Under the pieces are notes generated by a model, which worked only from the letters and a program-made list of their open reading frames with translations, was not told where the DNA came from and did no database searches. Made by a program: the position numbers and the translations under genes. Below, in pieces: positions 11,354 to 20,379 of a DNA stretch of 64,000 nucleotides. Source of the DNA: Azospirillum picis (GTDB lineage Bacteria > Pseudomonadota > Alphaproteobacteria > Azospirillales > Azospirillaceae); the NCBI RefSeq assembly GCF_017876115.1, contig NZ_JAGINO010000022.1, forward strand, positions 62,001 to 126,000. Direction: 5' to 3'. Position 1 is the stretch's first letter, and every line of letters begins with the position of its first letter.

Positions 11354-11763
11354 ATTGCCGTATGCCATGGTCCCGATAAGTGGAAGGGTGGACTGGGCAA
11401 AGGGGCATGAACTTGTGTTGGCTTTACGCAGGATCGCGACGCTGCCACACATGACGGACACAGTCGTCGGTGCCGCCCCGCCAAGACATGGCCGGTGGTG
11501 ACCGACGGACGGACTGGTCGCGAATACCCGGCGCCATCATCGGATGGCAGCGGGGACGGCGGCGCCGGACTTCGGAACCCTTGGGGAGGACTGCGCGGAT
11601 CCTGCGCCCTTTCTCCCGCCGCGCCCCTGCCGCTCCCCTGTCGGGCAGCTTGCCGGGCGACGGTTTCCGCATGGCCGGAGCGCGGCTTTCCCGGGCGGCT
11701 TTCCCGGGCGGCCTTGCCGTGAATTTCCACGGATTCGAGCGTGCGATCGGAGGGCGTTTCCGG
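11354..11763. other. Intergenic region upstream of cyoA, no gene called
   Basis: No protein with recognisable character was seen. The cyoA frame stays open back to about 11470 but codes for Arg/Pro-rich sequence with no similarity to the family. A tandem GGCTTTCCCGGGC-type repeat lies near 11685-11715. The cyo promoter should be here, but I could not identify convincing -35/-10 boxes. Confidence 0.5.
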
Positions 11764-12717
11764 ATGGATTGCCTGCAAGTCGTCAAGAGCGCGCCGGCCC
11801 GCGCCCGCATGGGGCGGGGCTTGAGCCTGGGCCGTGGCCTGGTCCTGGCCTTCGCCGGCCTCGGCCTCGCCGCCTGCTCGGGCGGCGTGCTGGACCCGCT
11901 CGGGCCGGTCGGCGAAGGGGATGCGGAGATCCTGATCAACGCCACCGTCATCATGCTGGTCATCGTCGTTCCGACCATCCTCATGGCCTTCTGGATCGCC
12001 TGGCGCTACCGCGCGTCGAACACCAGGGCGGAATACCTGCCCTACTGGTCCTACTCGGGGCGGGTCGAGGCGGTCGTCTGGTCGATCCCGATCCTGACCA
12101 TCCTGTTCATCGGCGGCGTGATCTGGATCGGCTCCCACCGGCTCGATCCGTTCAGGCCCCTGGAGTCCGACGTCCCGCCGATCGAGGTGCAGGTCGTATC
12201 GCTCGACTGGAAGTGGCTGTTCATCTACCCGGAGCAGGGGATCGCGGCGGTCAACCAGTTGGTGGTGCCGGCCGGGACGCCGGTCCGCTTCTCGATCACC
12301 TCGGCCAGCGTCTTCAACGCCTTCTTCGTGCCGCGCCTGGGCTCGATGATCTACGCCATGCCGGGCATGGTCTCGCAGTTGCACCTGCAGGCCGACGATC
12401 CCGGCGAGATGTGGGGCATCTCGGCCCAGTTCTCCGGCGACGGCTTCTCCGACATGAACTTCCAGGTCAGGAGCCTCGCGGCGGCCGATTTCGAGGCGTG
12501 GGTGGGGGGGACGCGGGGCGCCGGCCCCGTCCTCGACCAGGCCGCCTATGCCGGCCTGACGCACCAGAGCGCGCGCGTGCCGCCATCGACCTTCCGCGCC
12601 GTCGACCCCCGGCTCTTCGAGGCCGTCGCCACCCAGGCGCATCCGCCCGGCCCCGGGCCGCAGCCCGGCGGAGCGCCGCATGCCGGGCGTGAGGCCACCA
12701 CCGGAGGAAAGGACTGA
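11764..12717 (+). CDS. cyoA: Cytochrome bo-type ubiquinol oxidase subunit II (lipoprotein)
   Basis: I chose the ATG at 11764 because GGAGGG sits nine bases upstream, giving 317 residues, the usual CyoA size. A lipobox (GLGLAAC, Cys at residue 38) marks a lipoprotein, followed by two transmembrane segments (ILINATVIMLVIVVPTILMA and VWSIPILTILFIGGVIW). The periplasmic cupredoxin domain has VVSLDWKWLFIYPEQGIA, SVFNAFFVPRLGSMIYAMPGM and the SAQFSGDGFSDM block, and lacks the CuA ligands, as in quinol oxidases. It is the first gene of cyoABCD. Confidence 0.95.
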   Translation: MDCLQVVKSAPARARMGRGLSLGRGLVLAFAGLGLAACSGGVLDPLGPVGEGDAEILINATVIMLVIVVPTILMAFWIAWRYRASNTRAEYLPYWSYSGRVEAVVWSIPILTILFIGGVIWIGSHRLDPFRPLESDVPPIEVQVVSLDWKWLFIYPEQGIAAVNQLVVPAGTPVRFSITSASVFNAFFVPRLGSMIYAMPGMVSQLHLQADDPGEMWGISAQFSGDGFSDMNFQVRSLAAADFEAWVGGTRGAGPVLDQAAYAGLTHQSARVPPSTFRAVDPRLFEAVATQAHPPGPGPQPGGAPHAGREATTGGKD

Positions 12718-12719
12718 CG

Positions 12720-14732
12720 ATGCTCGGGAAGCTCGGCCTTTCGGCGATCCCGTTTTCCGAACCGATCCCGCTGATCACCTCGATCATCGTGATCCTCGTG
12801 GCACTCGGCGTGCTGGGCCTGATCACCGCGAAGGGGTGGTGGCCGTATCTCTGGCGCGAGTGGATCACCAGCGTCGACCACAAGCGGATCGGCATCATGT
12901 ACTGCCTGCTCGGGGTCGTGATGCTGATCCGCGGCTTCGCCGACGCGATCATGATGCGCACCCACCAGGCGATGGCGATCGACGCGCCGGGCTACCTGCC
13001 GCCGGAGCACTACAACCAGATCTTTACCGCCCACGGCACCATCATGATCCTGTTCGGCGCCATGCCGCTGGTGCTGGGCTTCATGAACTTCCTGGTGCCG
13101 CTGCAGCTCGGCGTCCGCGATGTCGCCTTCCCGACCTTCAACTCGGTCGGATTCTGGCTGACCGCGAGCGGGGCGCTCCTCGTCAACATCTCGCTCTTCG
13201 TCGGCGAGTTCGCCCGCACCGGCTGGCTGCCCTATCCGCCGCTCAGCGAGACGACCTACACGCCGGGCGTCGGCGTCGACTACTATCTCTGGGCCGTCCA
13301 GATCTCCGGCGTCGGCACCCTGATCACCGGGATCAACATCGTCACCACGGTGCTGAAGATGCGATGCCGCGGCATGAGCTACCTGCGCATGCCGGTCTTC
13401 TGCTGGACGTCGCTGGCCTCCTGCCTGCTGATCGTCGCCGCCTTCCCGGTGCTGACGGCGACGCTCGCCATGCTGACCCTCGACCGCTACCTGGACTTCC
13501 ATTATTTCACGCACACGGCGGGCGGAAACCCGATGATGTTCGTGAACCTGGTGTGGGCCTGGGGGCATCCGGAGGTCTACATCCTGGTGCTGCCGGCCTT
13601 CGGCATCTTCTCCGAGATCTTCTCGACCTTTTCCGGCAAGCCGCTGTTCGGCTACCGCTCGATGGTCGCGGCCACCCTGTTCATCTGCGTCGTCTCCCTG
13701 ATGGTGTGGCTGCACCATTTCTTCACGATGGGGGCGGGGGCGGCGGTCAACACCTTCTTCGGCATCTCGTCGAGCATCATCGCGGTGGGGACGGGCGTGA
13801 AGGTCTACAACTGGATCTTCACCATGTACGGCGGCCGGGTGCGGTTCGAGGTCCCGATGCTGTGGTCCATGGGCTTCATCTTCACCTTCGTCATCGGCGG
13901 CCTGACCGGCGTGCTGCTCGCCGTGCCGCCTGCGGACTTCCTGGTCCACAACTCGATGTTCCTGGTGGCGCACTTCCACAACGTCATCGTCGGCGGGGTG
14001 GTGTTCGCGATCTTCGCGGGCATGGAGTTCTGGTTCCCGAAGGCTTTCGGGTTCCGGCTGCACGAAGGCTGGGGCAAGGCCGCCTTCTGGTGCGCCTTCA
14101 TCGGATTCTGGGTGACCTTCACGCCCTTCTACGTGCTGGGCCTGCTCGGCATGACGCGGCGGCTGCAGCACATCAACTTCCCGGAATGGTCGCCCTGGCT
14201 CTACCTGTCGGTGGTCGGCATCGCCATCCTCATCCTCGGCGTGATCGCGCAGGTGATGCAACTGGTGGTGAGCATCCGCGACCGCGAGAGGCTGCGCGAC
14301 GTGACCGGCGATCTGTGGGACGGCCGCTCCCTGGAATGGGCCACGCCGTCGCCGCCGCCCTTCTTCAACTTCGCCGTCCTGCCGGACGTCGAGGGCGAGG
14401 AGGCCTATTGGGGGATCAAGCTGCGCGCGGTGGAGACCCAGCAGCTCGCCCCGGAGCCGGACTACCGGCCGATCGAGATGCCGGTGAACAGCCCCGTCGG
14501 CATCTGCACCGCCTTCTTCGCCGCCGTCTTCGGCTTCGCGATGGTCTGGTACATCTGGTGGCTGGCGATCGTGGCGCTGGTCGCGGCCTTCGCGGGCTTC
14601 GTCGTCTTCGCCTGGCGCGACGTCCACGAGTTCGAGGTCCCGGTGCGCGAGGTGGCGCGGGTCGACCGCGCCCGCCGCGCCGCGCGCGAGGCGCTGCTCG
14701 AACGGATGTCGCGACACGGAGCCCTGCCATGA
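12720..14732 (+). CDS. cyoB: Cytochrome bo-type ubiquinol oxidase subunit I
   Basis: The 670-residue polytopic protein is a heme-copper oxidase subunit I. Motifs include TTVLKMRC, the proton-channel loop and heme/copper ligands in WAWGHPEVYILVLPAFGIF, LHHFFTMG, and the heme histidines in FLVAHFHNVIVGG. It contains the high-spin heme and CuB, reduces oxygen and pumps protons, taking electrons from ubiquinol. It begins three bases after cyoA and shares an ATGA overlap with cyoC. Confidence 0.97.
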   Translation: MLGKLGLSAIPFSEPIPLITSIIVILVALGVLGLITAKGWWPYLWREWITSVDHKRIGIMYCLLGVVMLIRGFADAIMMRTHQAMAIDAPGYLPPEHYNQIFTAHGTIMILFGAMPLVLGFMNFLVPLQLGVRDVAFPTFNSVGFWLTASGALLVNISLFVGEFARTGWLPYPPLSETTYTPGVGVDYYLWAVQISGVGTLITGINIVTTVLKMRCRGMSYLRMPVFCWTSLASCLLIVAAFPVLTATLAMLTLDRYLDFHYFTHTAGGNPMMFVNLVWAWGHPEVYILVLPAFGIFSEIFSTFSGKPLFGYRSMVAATLFICVVSLMVWLHHFFTMGAGAAVNTFFGISSSIIAVGTGVKVYNWIFTMYGGRVRFEVPMLWSMGFIFTFVIGGLTGVLLAVPPADFLVHNSMFLVAHFHNVIVGGVVFAIFAGMEFWFPKAFGFRLHEGWGKAAFWCAFIGFWVTFTPFYVLGLLGMTRRLQHINFPEWSPWLYLSVVGIAILILGVIAQVMQLVVSIRDRERLRDVTGDLWDGRSLEWATPSPPPFFNFAVLPDVEGEEAYWGIKLRAVETQQLAPEPDYRPIEMPVNSPVGICTAFFAAVFGFAMVWYIWWLAIVALVAAFAGFVVFAWRDVHEFEVPVREVARVDRARRAAREALLERMSRHGALP

Positions 14733-15472
14733 GCGACGGCGGATCGCCTGCCATGGGTGATAACGGATCGCCTGCCGTCGGCGACGGCGGATTGCCCGCC
14801 AGCGTCGAGGCCCTCCGGCGCGTCCGCGAGGACCCCCACCGGCTCGGCCACCGTCCCCACGGCCCGCGGGAGGTCGTCGCGGGCGCCGGGCACGGAGCCA
14901 CCGGCCCGGCGAACAAGCGGGTGATCGTCGGCTACGGCTTCTGGATCTTCCTGCTGAGCGACATCATCGTGTTCTCCTGCTTCTTCGCGGCCTTCGCCGT
15001 GCAGCGGGGTGCTACGGCGGGCGGGCCGGCGGTGGCGCAGATCGTCGACCTGAACCGGGTGGCGTTCGAGACGGCGGCGCTGCTGCTGTCGAGCTACACC
15101 TGCATGCTGTCCTTCGCGGCCACCGACGCCAGGAACCGGCTGTGGACCCAGCTCTTCCTGCTGGCCACCGGGGTGCTCGGCCTGGGATTCCTCCTGCTGG
15201 AGCTGCAGGAATTCGCCGAGCTGGCCGGCCAGGGCATAACGCCCCAGCGCAGCGGCATGCTCACCTCCTTCTTCGGCTTGGTCGGGCTGCACGGGGTGCA
15301 CGTCGCGGCCGGCCTGCTGTGGCTGGCCACCATGATGGCGCAGGTGCAGCTCAAGGGGTTCCGTCCGGAGATCATCCATCGGCTGATGTGCTTCAATCTC
15401 TTCTGGCACGCGCTGGACATCGTCTGGATCGGCATCTTCACGATCGTCTATCTGATGGGGAGCGGTGCATGA
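14729..15472 (+). CDS. cyoC: Cytochrome bo-type ubiquinol oxidase subunit III
   Basis: The 247-residue protein starts at the ATGA overlap with cyoB. Five membrane helices follow residue 65, beginning YGFWIFLLSDIIVFSCFF, with the family motif FFGLVGLHGVHVAAGLLWL and FNLFWHALDIVWIGIFT near the end. The first 30 residues are an unusual Gly/Asp/Ser/Pro tandem repeat (GSPAMGD, GSPAVGD, GLPAS) encoded by repeated DNA of roughly 21 bases. This extension is absent from typical CyoC proteins and probably arose by slippage. Confidence 0.94.
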   Translation: MSDGGSPAMGDNGSPAVGDGGLPASVEALRRVREDPHRLGHRPHGPREVVAGAGHGATGPANKRVIVGYGFWIFLLSDIIVFSCFFAAFAVQRGATAGGPAVAQIVDLNRVAFETAALLLSSYTCMLSFAATDARNRLWTQLFLLATGVLGLGFLLLELQEFAELAGQGITPQRSGMLTSFFGLVGLHGVHVAAGLLWLATMMAQVQLKGFRPEIIHRLMCFNLFWHALDIVWIGIFTIVYLMGSGA

Positions 15473-15882
15473 GCAACCTCGGATCGGACCCGCACCGGCA
15501 CACCGACATGCTGGATGGCCGGGAGGACCATGCCCCCGGCGACGAGCCGGAGGAGAGCGCCGGCCACTGGGTGCGCAACGCCAATCTCGGGCTCGGCTTC
15601 TCGGTCGTGCTCACCGTCGGCGCCTTCCTCCTGGCCGCCTCGGACGTGATCTATCCTCCGGCCATCCCGGTGGCGCTGATCGTGCTCGCCATCGCGCAGA
15701 TGGGCGTGCACCTGGTGTTCTTCCTGCACATCACCACCGGTCCCGACAACGCCAACAATGTGCTGGCGCTCGCGTTCGGAATCCTGGTGGTCTTCCTGAT
15801 CGTCATCGGCTCGATCTGGATCATGGACCACCTGGACCAGAACATGATGCCGATGGAGCAGATGATGCGGATGCAGCGATAG
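15469..15882 (+). CDS. cyoD: Cytochrome bo-type ubiquinol oxidase subunit IV
   Basis: The 137-residue protein overlaps the cyoC stop (ATGA). Three transmembrane segments (VVLTVGAFLLAASDV, VALIVLAIAQMGVHLVFFL, VLALAFGILVVFLIVIGSIW) and the HLVFFLHI motif identify CyoD, the small assembly and stability subunit. The N-terminus is His/Asp-rich and soluble. No cyoE (heme O synthase) follows, so heme O must be made from a gene elsewhere. Confidence 0.94.
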   Translation: MSNLGSDPHRHTDMLDGREDHAPGDEPEESAGHWVRNANLGLGFSVVLTVGAFLLAASDVIYPPAIPVALIVLAIAQMGVHLVFFLHITTGPDNANNVLALAFGILVVFLIVIGSIWIMDHLDQNMMPMEQMMRMQR

Positions 15883-15905
15883 CATCCGCCGCCGGAGCCT
15901 CTCCC

Positions 15906-15926
15906 GTGGCATGAGGTTCATGCCAC
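15906..15926 (+). terminator. Hairpin after cyoD
   Basis: GTGGCATGA (15906-15914) and TCATGCCAC (15918-15926) form a perfect 9-base stem with a GGT loop, 24 bases past the cyoD stop. It closes the cyo operon. No T-tract follows. Confidence 0.55.
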
Positions 15927-15980
15927 GAACCATCCGTTACCACCATTTTCGGTGTTGACGGCATGCCGCTGTCCGCCGTA

Positions 15981-16002
15981 CTTTTAACCAGCCGGTTAAA
16001 AG
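15981..16002. promoter_or_regulatory. Palindromic operator upstream of the ABC-transporter/catabolic operon
   Basis: CTTTTAACC-AGCC-GGTTAAAAG is a perfect inverted repeat with 9-base arms, ending 47 bases upstream of the permease start. The TTAACC...GGTTAA half-sites are typical of TetR- or GntR-class operators. It is the strongest palindrome near this operon and probably controls it. No regulator gene is adjacent; the nearest TetR gene is at 9203. Confidence 0.6.
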
Positions 16003-16049
16003 ATCGCGGCCGCTCCTCCGGCCGCCAAGCCCGCCGGCGGAGGAGACGC

Positions 16050-16859
16050 ATGGAACGTCGCTCACGCTCGGGCGCAGCGCTGCGCCTGCTGAATTCCGAT
16101 TGGGTCCGCCCCATCCTGCTGATGGTCATCCTGCTGGTTCTGTGGGATCTGTCGGTCCGGCTGTTCGGCGTTCCCGCCTACCTGGTTCCCAAGCCCGGCG
16201 ACGTCGTGCTGGCGATGGTCGACGAATGGCCGCGGCTCCTGGCGGAATCCGTGCCGACCTTCACCGCCACGCTGGGCGGTTTCGCCCTGTCGGTGCTGTT
16301 CGGCATCCCGATCGCCATGCTGATCGCCGGCTCGCGCGTGGTGGAGGCCTATGTCTACCCGCTGCTGGTCTTCTCGCAGTCGATCCCCAAGGTCGCCATC
16401 GCGCCGCTGTTCGTGGTGTGGTTCGGCTTCGGCCTGATGCCGAAGGTGATCGCCGCCTTCCTGCTCGGCTTCTTCCCGGTCGTCGTCTCGGCGGTGCAGG
16501 GCTTCAAGTCGGTGGACGGCGAGATGATGGACCTGGCGCGCTCGATGAAGGCGTCGCGGCTGCAGACCTTCCAGATGGTCAGCCTGCCGCACGCGCTGCC
16601 GGCGATCTTCGCCGGGCTGAAGGTCTCCATCACGCTGGCGGTGGTCGGCGCCGTGGTCGGCGAGTTCGTCGGCTCCAACTCCGGCATCGGCTTCGTCCTG
16701 CAGCGCTCGATCGGCAACTTCGAGCTGCCGCTGATGTTCGCCGCGCTGACGCTGCTGGCGCTGATGGGCGTCGTCCTGTTCTGGGTCATCGACGTGCTGG
16801 AGCGCATCGCCATTCCCTGGCACGCCAGCCAGCGCGAGAAGGCCGGCCACACCGCCTGA
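16050..16859 (+). CDS. ABC transporter permease, SsuC/TauC/NMT1-associated type
   Basis: The 269-residue permease starts at 16050 behind GGAGGAG. It has about six transmembrane helices and the binding-protein-dependent EAA-like loop (MMDLARSMKASRLQTFQMVSLPHALPAIFAGLK), whose glycine-containing motif docks the ATPase. It belongs to the family that transports sulfonates, nitrate, thiamine precursors and aromatic acids. With the next two genes it makes a complete importer; the order permease, binding protein, ATPase is seen. A palindromic operator precedes it. Confidence 0.92.
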   Translation: MERRSRSGAALRLLNSDWVRPILLMVILLVLWDLSVRLFGVPAYLVPKPGDVVLAMVDEWPRLLAESVPTFTATLGGFALSVLFGIPIAMLIAGSRVVEAYVYPLLVFSQSIPKVAIAPLFVVWFGFGLMPKVIAAFLLGFFPVVVSAVQGFKSVDGEMMDLARSMKASRLQTFQMVSLPHALPAIFAGLKVSITLAVVGAVVGEFVGSNSGIGFVLQRSIGNFELPLMFAALTLLALMGVVLFWVIDVLERIAIPWHASQREKAGHTA

Positions 16860-16963
16860 CCCGTTTCCCGCTTCCCGTTTCCCAACGAAACCAAGGGCAA
16901 GAACCCCGGTGCCGGACCGGCCGGCCAACGGGGCGCACCGCCACCCATGGGAGGATTACGGTC

Positions 16964-17983
16964 GTGATCAAGAAGACCATCGCCGCCGCGCTCTGCGCCT
17001 TCGCCGCCTCCACCCTGCCGGCGCAGGCCGCCGACAAGGTGACGCTGATGCTGAACTGGTACGTCTACGGCGAGCACGCGCCCTTCTATTACGGCAAGCA
17101 GAAGGGGTTCTACGAGGCCGAGGGCATCGACCTGGAGATCCAGGAGGGCCGCGGCTCGGCGGTGACGACGCAGCTCGTCGCCAGCAAGGGCGTCACCTTC
17201 GGCTATGTCGACGTGCCGACCATGATGAAGGCGGCGATGAAGGGCGCGCCGGTGACCTCGCCGGGCGTGCTGCTGCAGACCAGCCCGATGTCGGCGATGG
17301 GCTTCACCGACAAGAACATCCGCAAGCCCGAGGACATCAAGGGCAAGATCGTCGCCATGACGCCGGGCGACAGCATGTCCCAGATCTGGCCGCTGTTCCT
17401 GAAGAAGACCGGCCTGAAGGAGCGTGACTTCGAGGTGGTGTCGGGCGACGCCCAGACCAAGCTGAACGCCGTCATCAACGGCCAGGCCGACCTGCTGCTG
17501 GGCTACGTCATGGACCAGAGCATGAAGATCAAGGACGCCACCGGCAAGTCGGTGACGCCGGTCCGCTTCGCCGATTACGGCGTCAACATGGTCTCCTCCG
17601 GCATCATCGCCAACACCGCGACGCTGAAGGACAATCCCGACATGGTCCGCCGCTTCATGGCCGCCACCACCAAGGCGGTGGAGGAGGCGTCCAAGGCGCC
17701 GAAGGACGCCGCCGCGGCCATCCTGGCCGTCAACCCCAAGGGCGGCAAGCCGGACACGCTGCAGGAAGGCTTCGAGCTGACCATCCCGCTCTACCACACC
17801 AAGGAAACCGAGGCGATGCGGCCCTTCCAGGTCACCGACGCCAACATGAAGGAAACGGTCGACCTGCTGGTCGAATATGGCGGGCTCGACGCCGCCGCCA
17901 AGGAAAACCCCAAGCGCTTCTACACCCGCGAGTTCCTGCCGCCCGACCCCGCCGCCAAGGGGCTGGACACCGCTGCGAAGTAA
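16964..17983 (+). CDS. ABC transporter substrate-binding protein, NMT1/THI5-like
   Basis: The start is a GTG at 16964 with GGAGG nine bases upstream, giving 339 residues with a cleavable signal peptide (KKTIAAALCAFAASTLPAQA). The mature protein begins KVTLMLNWYVYGEHAPFYYG, followed by GFYEAEGIDLEI and a TTQLVASKGVTFGY block, the NMT1/THI5 pattern of periplasmic binding proteins for pyrimidine precursors, sulfonates and related small molecules. The ligand is not known; the downstream enzymes suggest an organic acid or polyol-type compound that is degraded. Confidence 0.9.
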   Translation: MIKKTIAAALCAFAASTLPAQAADKVTLMLNWYVYGEHAPFYYGKQKGFYEAEGIDLEIQEGRGSAVTTQLVASKGVTFGYVDVPTMMKAAMKGAPVTSPGVLLQTSPMSAMGFTDKNIRKPEDIKGKIVAMTPGDSMSQIWPLFLKKTGLKERDFEVVSGDAQTKLNAVINGQADLLLGYVMDQSMKIKDATGKSVTPVRFADYGVNMVSSGIIANTATLKDNPDMVRRFMAATTKAVEEASKAPKDAAAAILAVNPKGGKPDTLQEGFELTIPLYHTKETEAMRPFQVTDANMKETVDLLVEYGGLDAAAKENPKRFYTREFLPPDPAAKGLDTAAK

Positions 17984-18028
17984 AGGCTCGACGAACACGT
18001 GGGACCGAGCGACGAGGAGACATCCGGT

Positions 18029-18853
18029 ATGGCACAGCCACAATTGAAGCTGGTCGGCGAGGCGGAGACGCAGCGCCTGTCCGGTGAGCCGCTGATCCAG
18101 ATCGACGGCGTGACCAAGACCTACCGCACCCGCGACGGCGAGGTGCCGTCGCTCCGGCCCATCACCTTCGACGTGCGGCCGGGCGAGTTCCTGGTCATCG
18201 TCGGGCCGTCGGGCTGCGGCAAGTCGACCCTGCTGAAGATGCTGGCCGGTCTGCTGCCGGTCTCCGGCGGCAGCATCCGCATCGAAGGCGACACGGTGAC
18301 CGAGCCGCACGACGACACCGGCATCGTCTTCCAGAGCCCGACGCTGCTCGCCTGGCGGTCGGTGCTGCGCAACATCATGCTGCCGGTGGAGATCCGCCGC
18401 CTGCCGCGGGAGCGCTACCTGGAGCGCGCCCACAAGCTGGTCGAGATGACCGGCCTGAAGGGCTTCGAGCAGAAATACCCCTGGCAGCTCTCCGGCGGCA
18501 TGCAGCAGCGCGCCGCCCTCTGCCGGGCCCTGGTGCACGACCCGAAGATCCTGCTGATGGACGAGCCGTTCGGCGCGCTCGACGCCATGACGCGGGAACG
18601 GATGAACGTCGAGCTGCAGCGCATCCAGCACGAGACCGGCAAGACGGTGGTGCTGATCACCCACTCCATCCCCGAGGCGGTGTTCCTGGCCGACCGGGTG
18701 ATGGTGATGTCGGAGCGTCCCGGCAGCATCGCCGCCACCTACGAGGTCCCGCTGCCGCGGCCGCGGACGATGGACGTCATGGGCGACCCGATCTTCATCG
18801 AGCTGACCCGGACGATCCGCGCCCATTTCGCGGCGCAGGGGCACCTGGACTAA
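18029..18853 (+). CDS. ABC transporter ATP-binding protein
   Basis: The 274-residue ATPase starts at 18029 behind GAGGAG; a GTG at 17999 is possible but less likely. It has Walker A GPSGCGKST, Q-loop VFQSPTLLAW, signature LSGGMQQR, Walker B ILLMDEPFGALD and the switch histidine in LITHSIPEA. It powers the importer made with the two preceding genes. It belongs to the nitrate/sulfonate/taurine ATPase group. Confidence 0.93.
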   Translation: MAQPQLKLVGEAETQRLSGEPLIQIDGVTKTYRTRDGEVPSLRPITFDVRPGEFLVIVGPSGCGKSTLLKMLAGLLPVSGGSIRIEGDTVTEPHDDTGIVFQSPTLLAWRSVLRNIMLPVEIRRLPRERYLERAHKLVEMTGLKGFEQKYPWQLSGGMQQRAALCRALVHDPKILLMDEPFGALDAMTRERMNVELQRIQHETGKTVVLITHSIPEAVFLADRVMVMSERPGSIAATYEVPLPRPRTMDVMGDPIFIELTRTIRAHFAAQGHLD

Positions 18854-18869
18854 GCGCCGGTCCCGGCTG

Positions 18870-18958
18870 CCCCCTCCCTACGCCGCTCCGCAAATTCCCC
18901 CTCTCCCGCAAAGCGGGGGAGGGAAGGGGCCCATGCGCCAGCATGGGAAGGGAGGGGG
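18870..18958. repeat. Palindromic intergenic repeat (CCCTCTCCCGC family)
   Basis: The gap between the ATPase and the enolase-family gene carries CTCTCCCGC-AAA-GCGGGGGAG followed by CCCATGC-GCCA-GCATGGG and GGGAGGGGG. It is the same two-part unit, in opposite orientation, as at 651-803. It probably lies within the operon transcript. Confidence 0.7.
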
Positions 18959-18981
18959 CACAGTATGAAGGACTTTCAAGC

Positions 18982-20379
18982 ATGCCCGCCCCCCGTCTCC
19001 GCATCCGCGCCATCGAGCTGTACGAGCGGCCCGTCCGCTTCGCCAAGCCCTTCCGCTTCGGCGCGGTGACGGTGGAGGCCGCCCCGCAATCCTTCGTCCG
19101 CGCCCTGGTCGCGGTGGAGGGGCAGGGCGAGGCCTGGGGGGCGACGGCCGAGATGATGATGCCGAAATGGTTCGACAAGCGCCCGGACCGCAGCCCCGCC
19201 GACACGGTCGACGGCCTGCGCCGCTCGCTGGCCGAGGCCCGCGAGGGCTATCTCGCCGACGGCCGGCTCGACACCGCCTTCGGCCATCACGCCGCCTTCA
19301 CGCCGACGCTGGAGCCGAAGCTCGCCGCCGCCTTCGGGCCGGCGCAGATCGACAAGGCGGTGCTCGACGGGCTGCTGCGCGTCCTCGGCCTGAACGTCTT
19401 CGACGGCCTGCGGGCCAACGTCGCCGGGCTCGACGCGCGGCTGGCGCCCGACCTCGACGGCTTCGATCTCGACGGCTTCCTCCATGGTCTGGCGCCGCTG
19501 CCGGCGGTGGAGCTGCGCCACACCGTCGGGCTGCTCGACAGCCCGGCCGACCTGCGGGCGCTGCTGTCCCGCTCGCCGCTGCGCTGGTTCAAGATCAAGC
19601 TGGGCGGCGACGCCGCGGCCGACCTCGACCGGCTGGCCGAGCTCGCCGCCGTGCTGGCGGAGGCCGCCCCCGGCTACCGCGCCACGCTGGACGGCAACGA
19701 GCAGTACCGCGACGCCGCCCATGTCGCCGATCTCCTCGACCGGCTGGATGCCCGGCTGGACACCCACCCGGCGGTGGCGGAGTTCCGCCGGGCGCTCGCC
19801 TACCTGGAGCAGCCGATCGCGCGGGACGAGGCGCTCGCCCGGCCGCTCGGCGCGGTGGCGGAGCGCGTGCCGGTGATCATCGACGAATCCGACGACGGCT
19901 ACGACGCCTTCCCCCGCGCCCGGGCGCTCGGCTACCGCGGCGTGTCGTCGAAGTCCTGCAAGGGCCTCTACAAGGCACTGCTCAACCGGGCGCGCTGCGC
20001 CGCCTGGGGGCCGCCCCACTTCATCTCGGCCGAGGATCTGACCTGCCAGGCCGGGCTGTCGGTCCAGCAGGACACCGCGCTCGTCGCACTGCTCGGCATC
20101 CCGCATGCCGAGCGCAACGGCCACCAGTATGGCGGCGGCTTCGCCGGCGCCGCGGAAGGCGAGGCGTTCCTCGCCGCCCATCCCGGCTTCTACGCCCGCG
20201 ACGCCGGCGGCGGCGTGCGGCTGGCCGCCGACGCCGGTCGGCTGGACACCACGACGCTGGCCGGCCCCGGCTTCGCCCGCAGCGCCGGCCACCCGGCCGC
20301 CGAGCCGGACTGGGCCGGCCTCTCCCCCCTTTCAGCCCCCAACGCGACATCAGCGCTTTCCGAAGGAGTCCACCCATGA
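18982..20379 (+). CDS. Enolase-superfamily enzyme (mandelate racemase/muconate lactonising-like)
   Basis: The 465-residue protein starts MPAPRLRIRAIELYERP. It has the capping domain and modified TIM barrel of the enolase superfamily: a KxK-type base (WFKIKLGGD), metal ligands in TLDGNEQYRD, LEQPIARD and IIDESDDGYDAF, and a second base lysine in SSKSCKGLYKALL. Such enzymes abstract a proton alpha to a carboxylate, typically in sugar acid dehydration or racemisation. The substrate is not clear. Its stop overlaps the start of the next gene, so it is co-transcribed with the Gfo/Idh/MocA gene. Confidence 0.85.
   Translation: MPAPRLRIRAIELYERPVRFAKPFRFGAVTVEAAPQSFVRALVAVEGQGEAWGATAEMMMPKWFDKRPDRSPADTVDGLRRSLAEAREGYLADGRLDTAFGHHAAFTPTLEPKLAAAFGPAQIDKAVLDGLLRVLGLNVFDGLRANVAGLDARLAPDLDGFDLDGFLHGLAPLPAVELRHTVGLLDSPADLRALLSRSPLRWFKIKLGGDAAADLDRLAELAAVLAEAAPGYRATLDGNEQYRDAAHVADLLDRLDARLDTHPAVAEFRRALAYLEQPIARDEALARPLGAVAERVPVIIDESDDGYDAFPRARALGYRGVSSKSCKGLYKALLNRARCAAWGPPHFISAEDLTCQAGLSVQQDTALVALLGIPHAERNGHQYGGGFAGAAEGEAFLAAHPGFYARDAGGGVRLAADAGRLDTTTLAGPGFARSAGHPAAEPDWAGLSPLSAPNATSALSEGVHP

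Noticed and set aside
15883-16049. A TPP riboswitch upstream of the NMT1-type transporter
   Set aside because: The CTGAGA core is absent and the best signal is a DNA palindrome.
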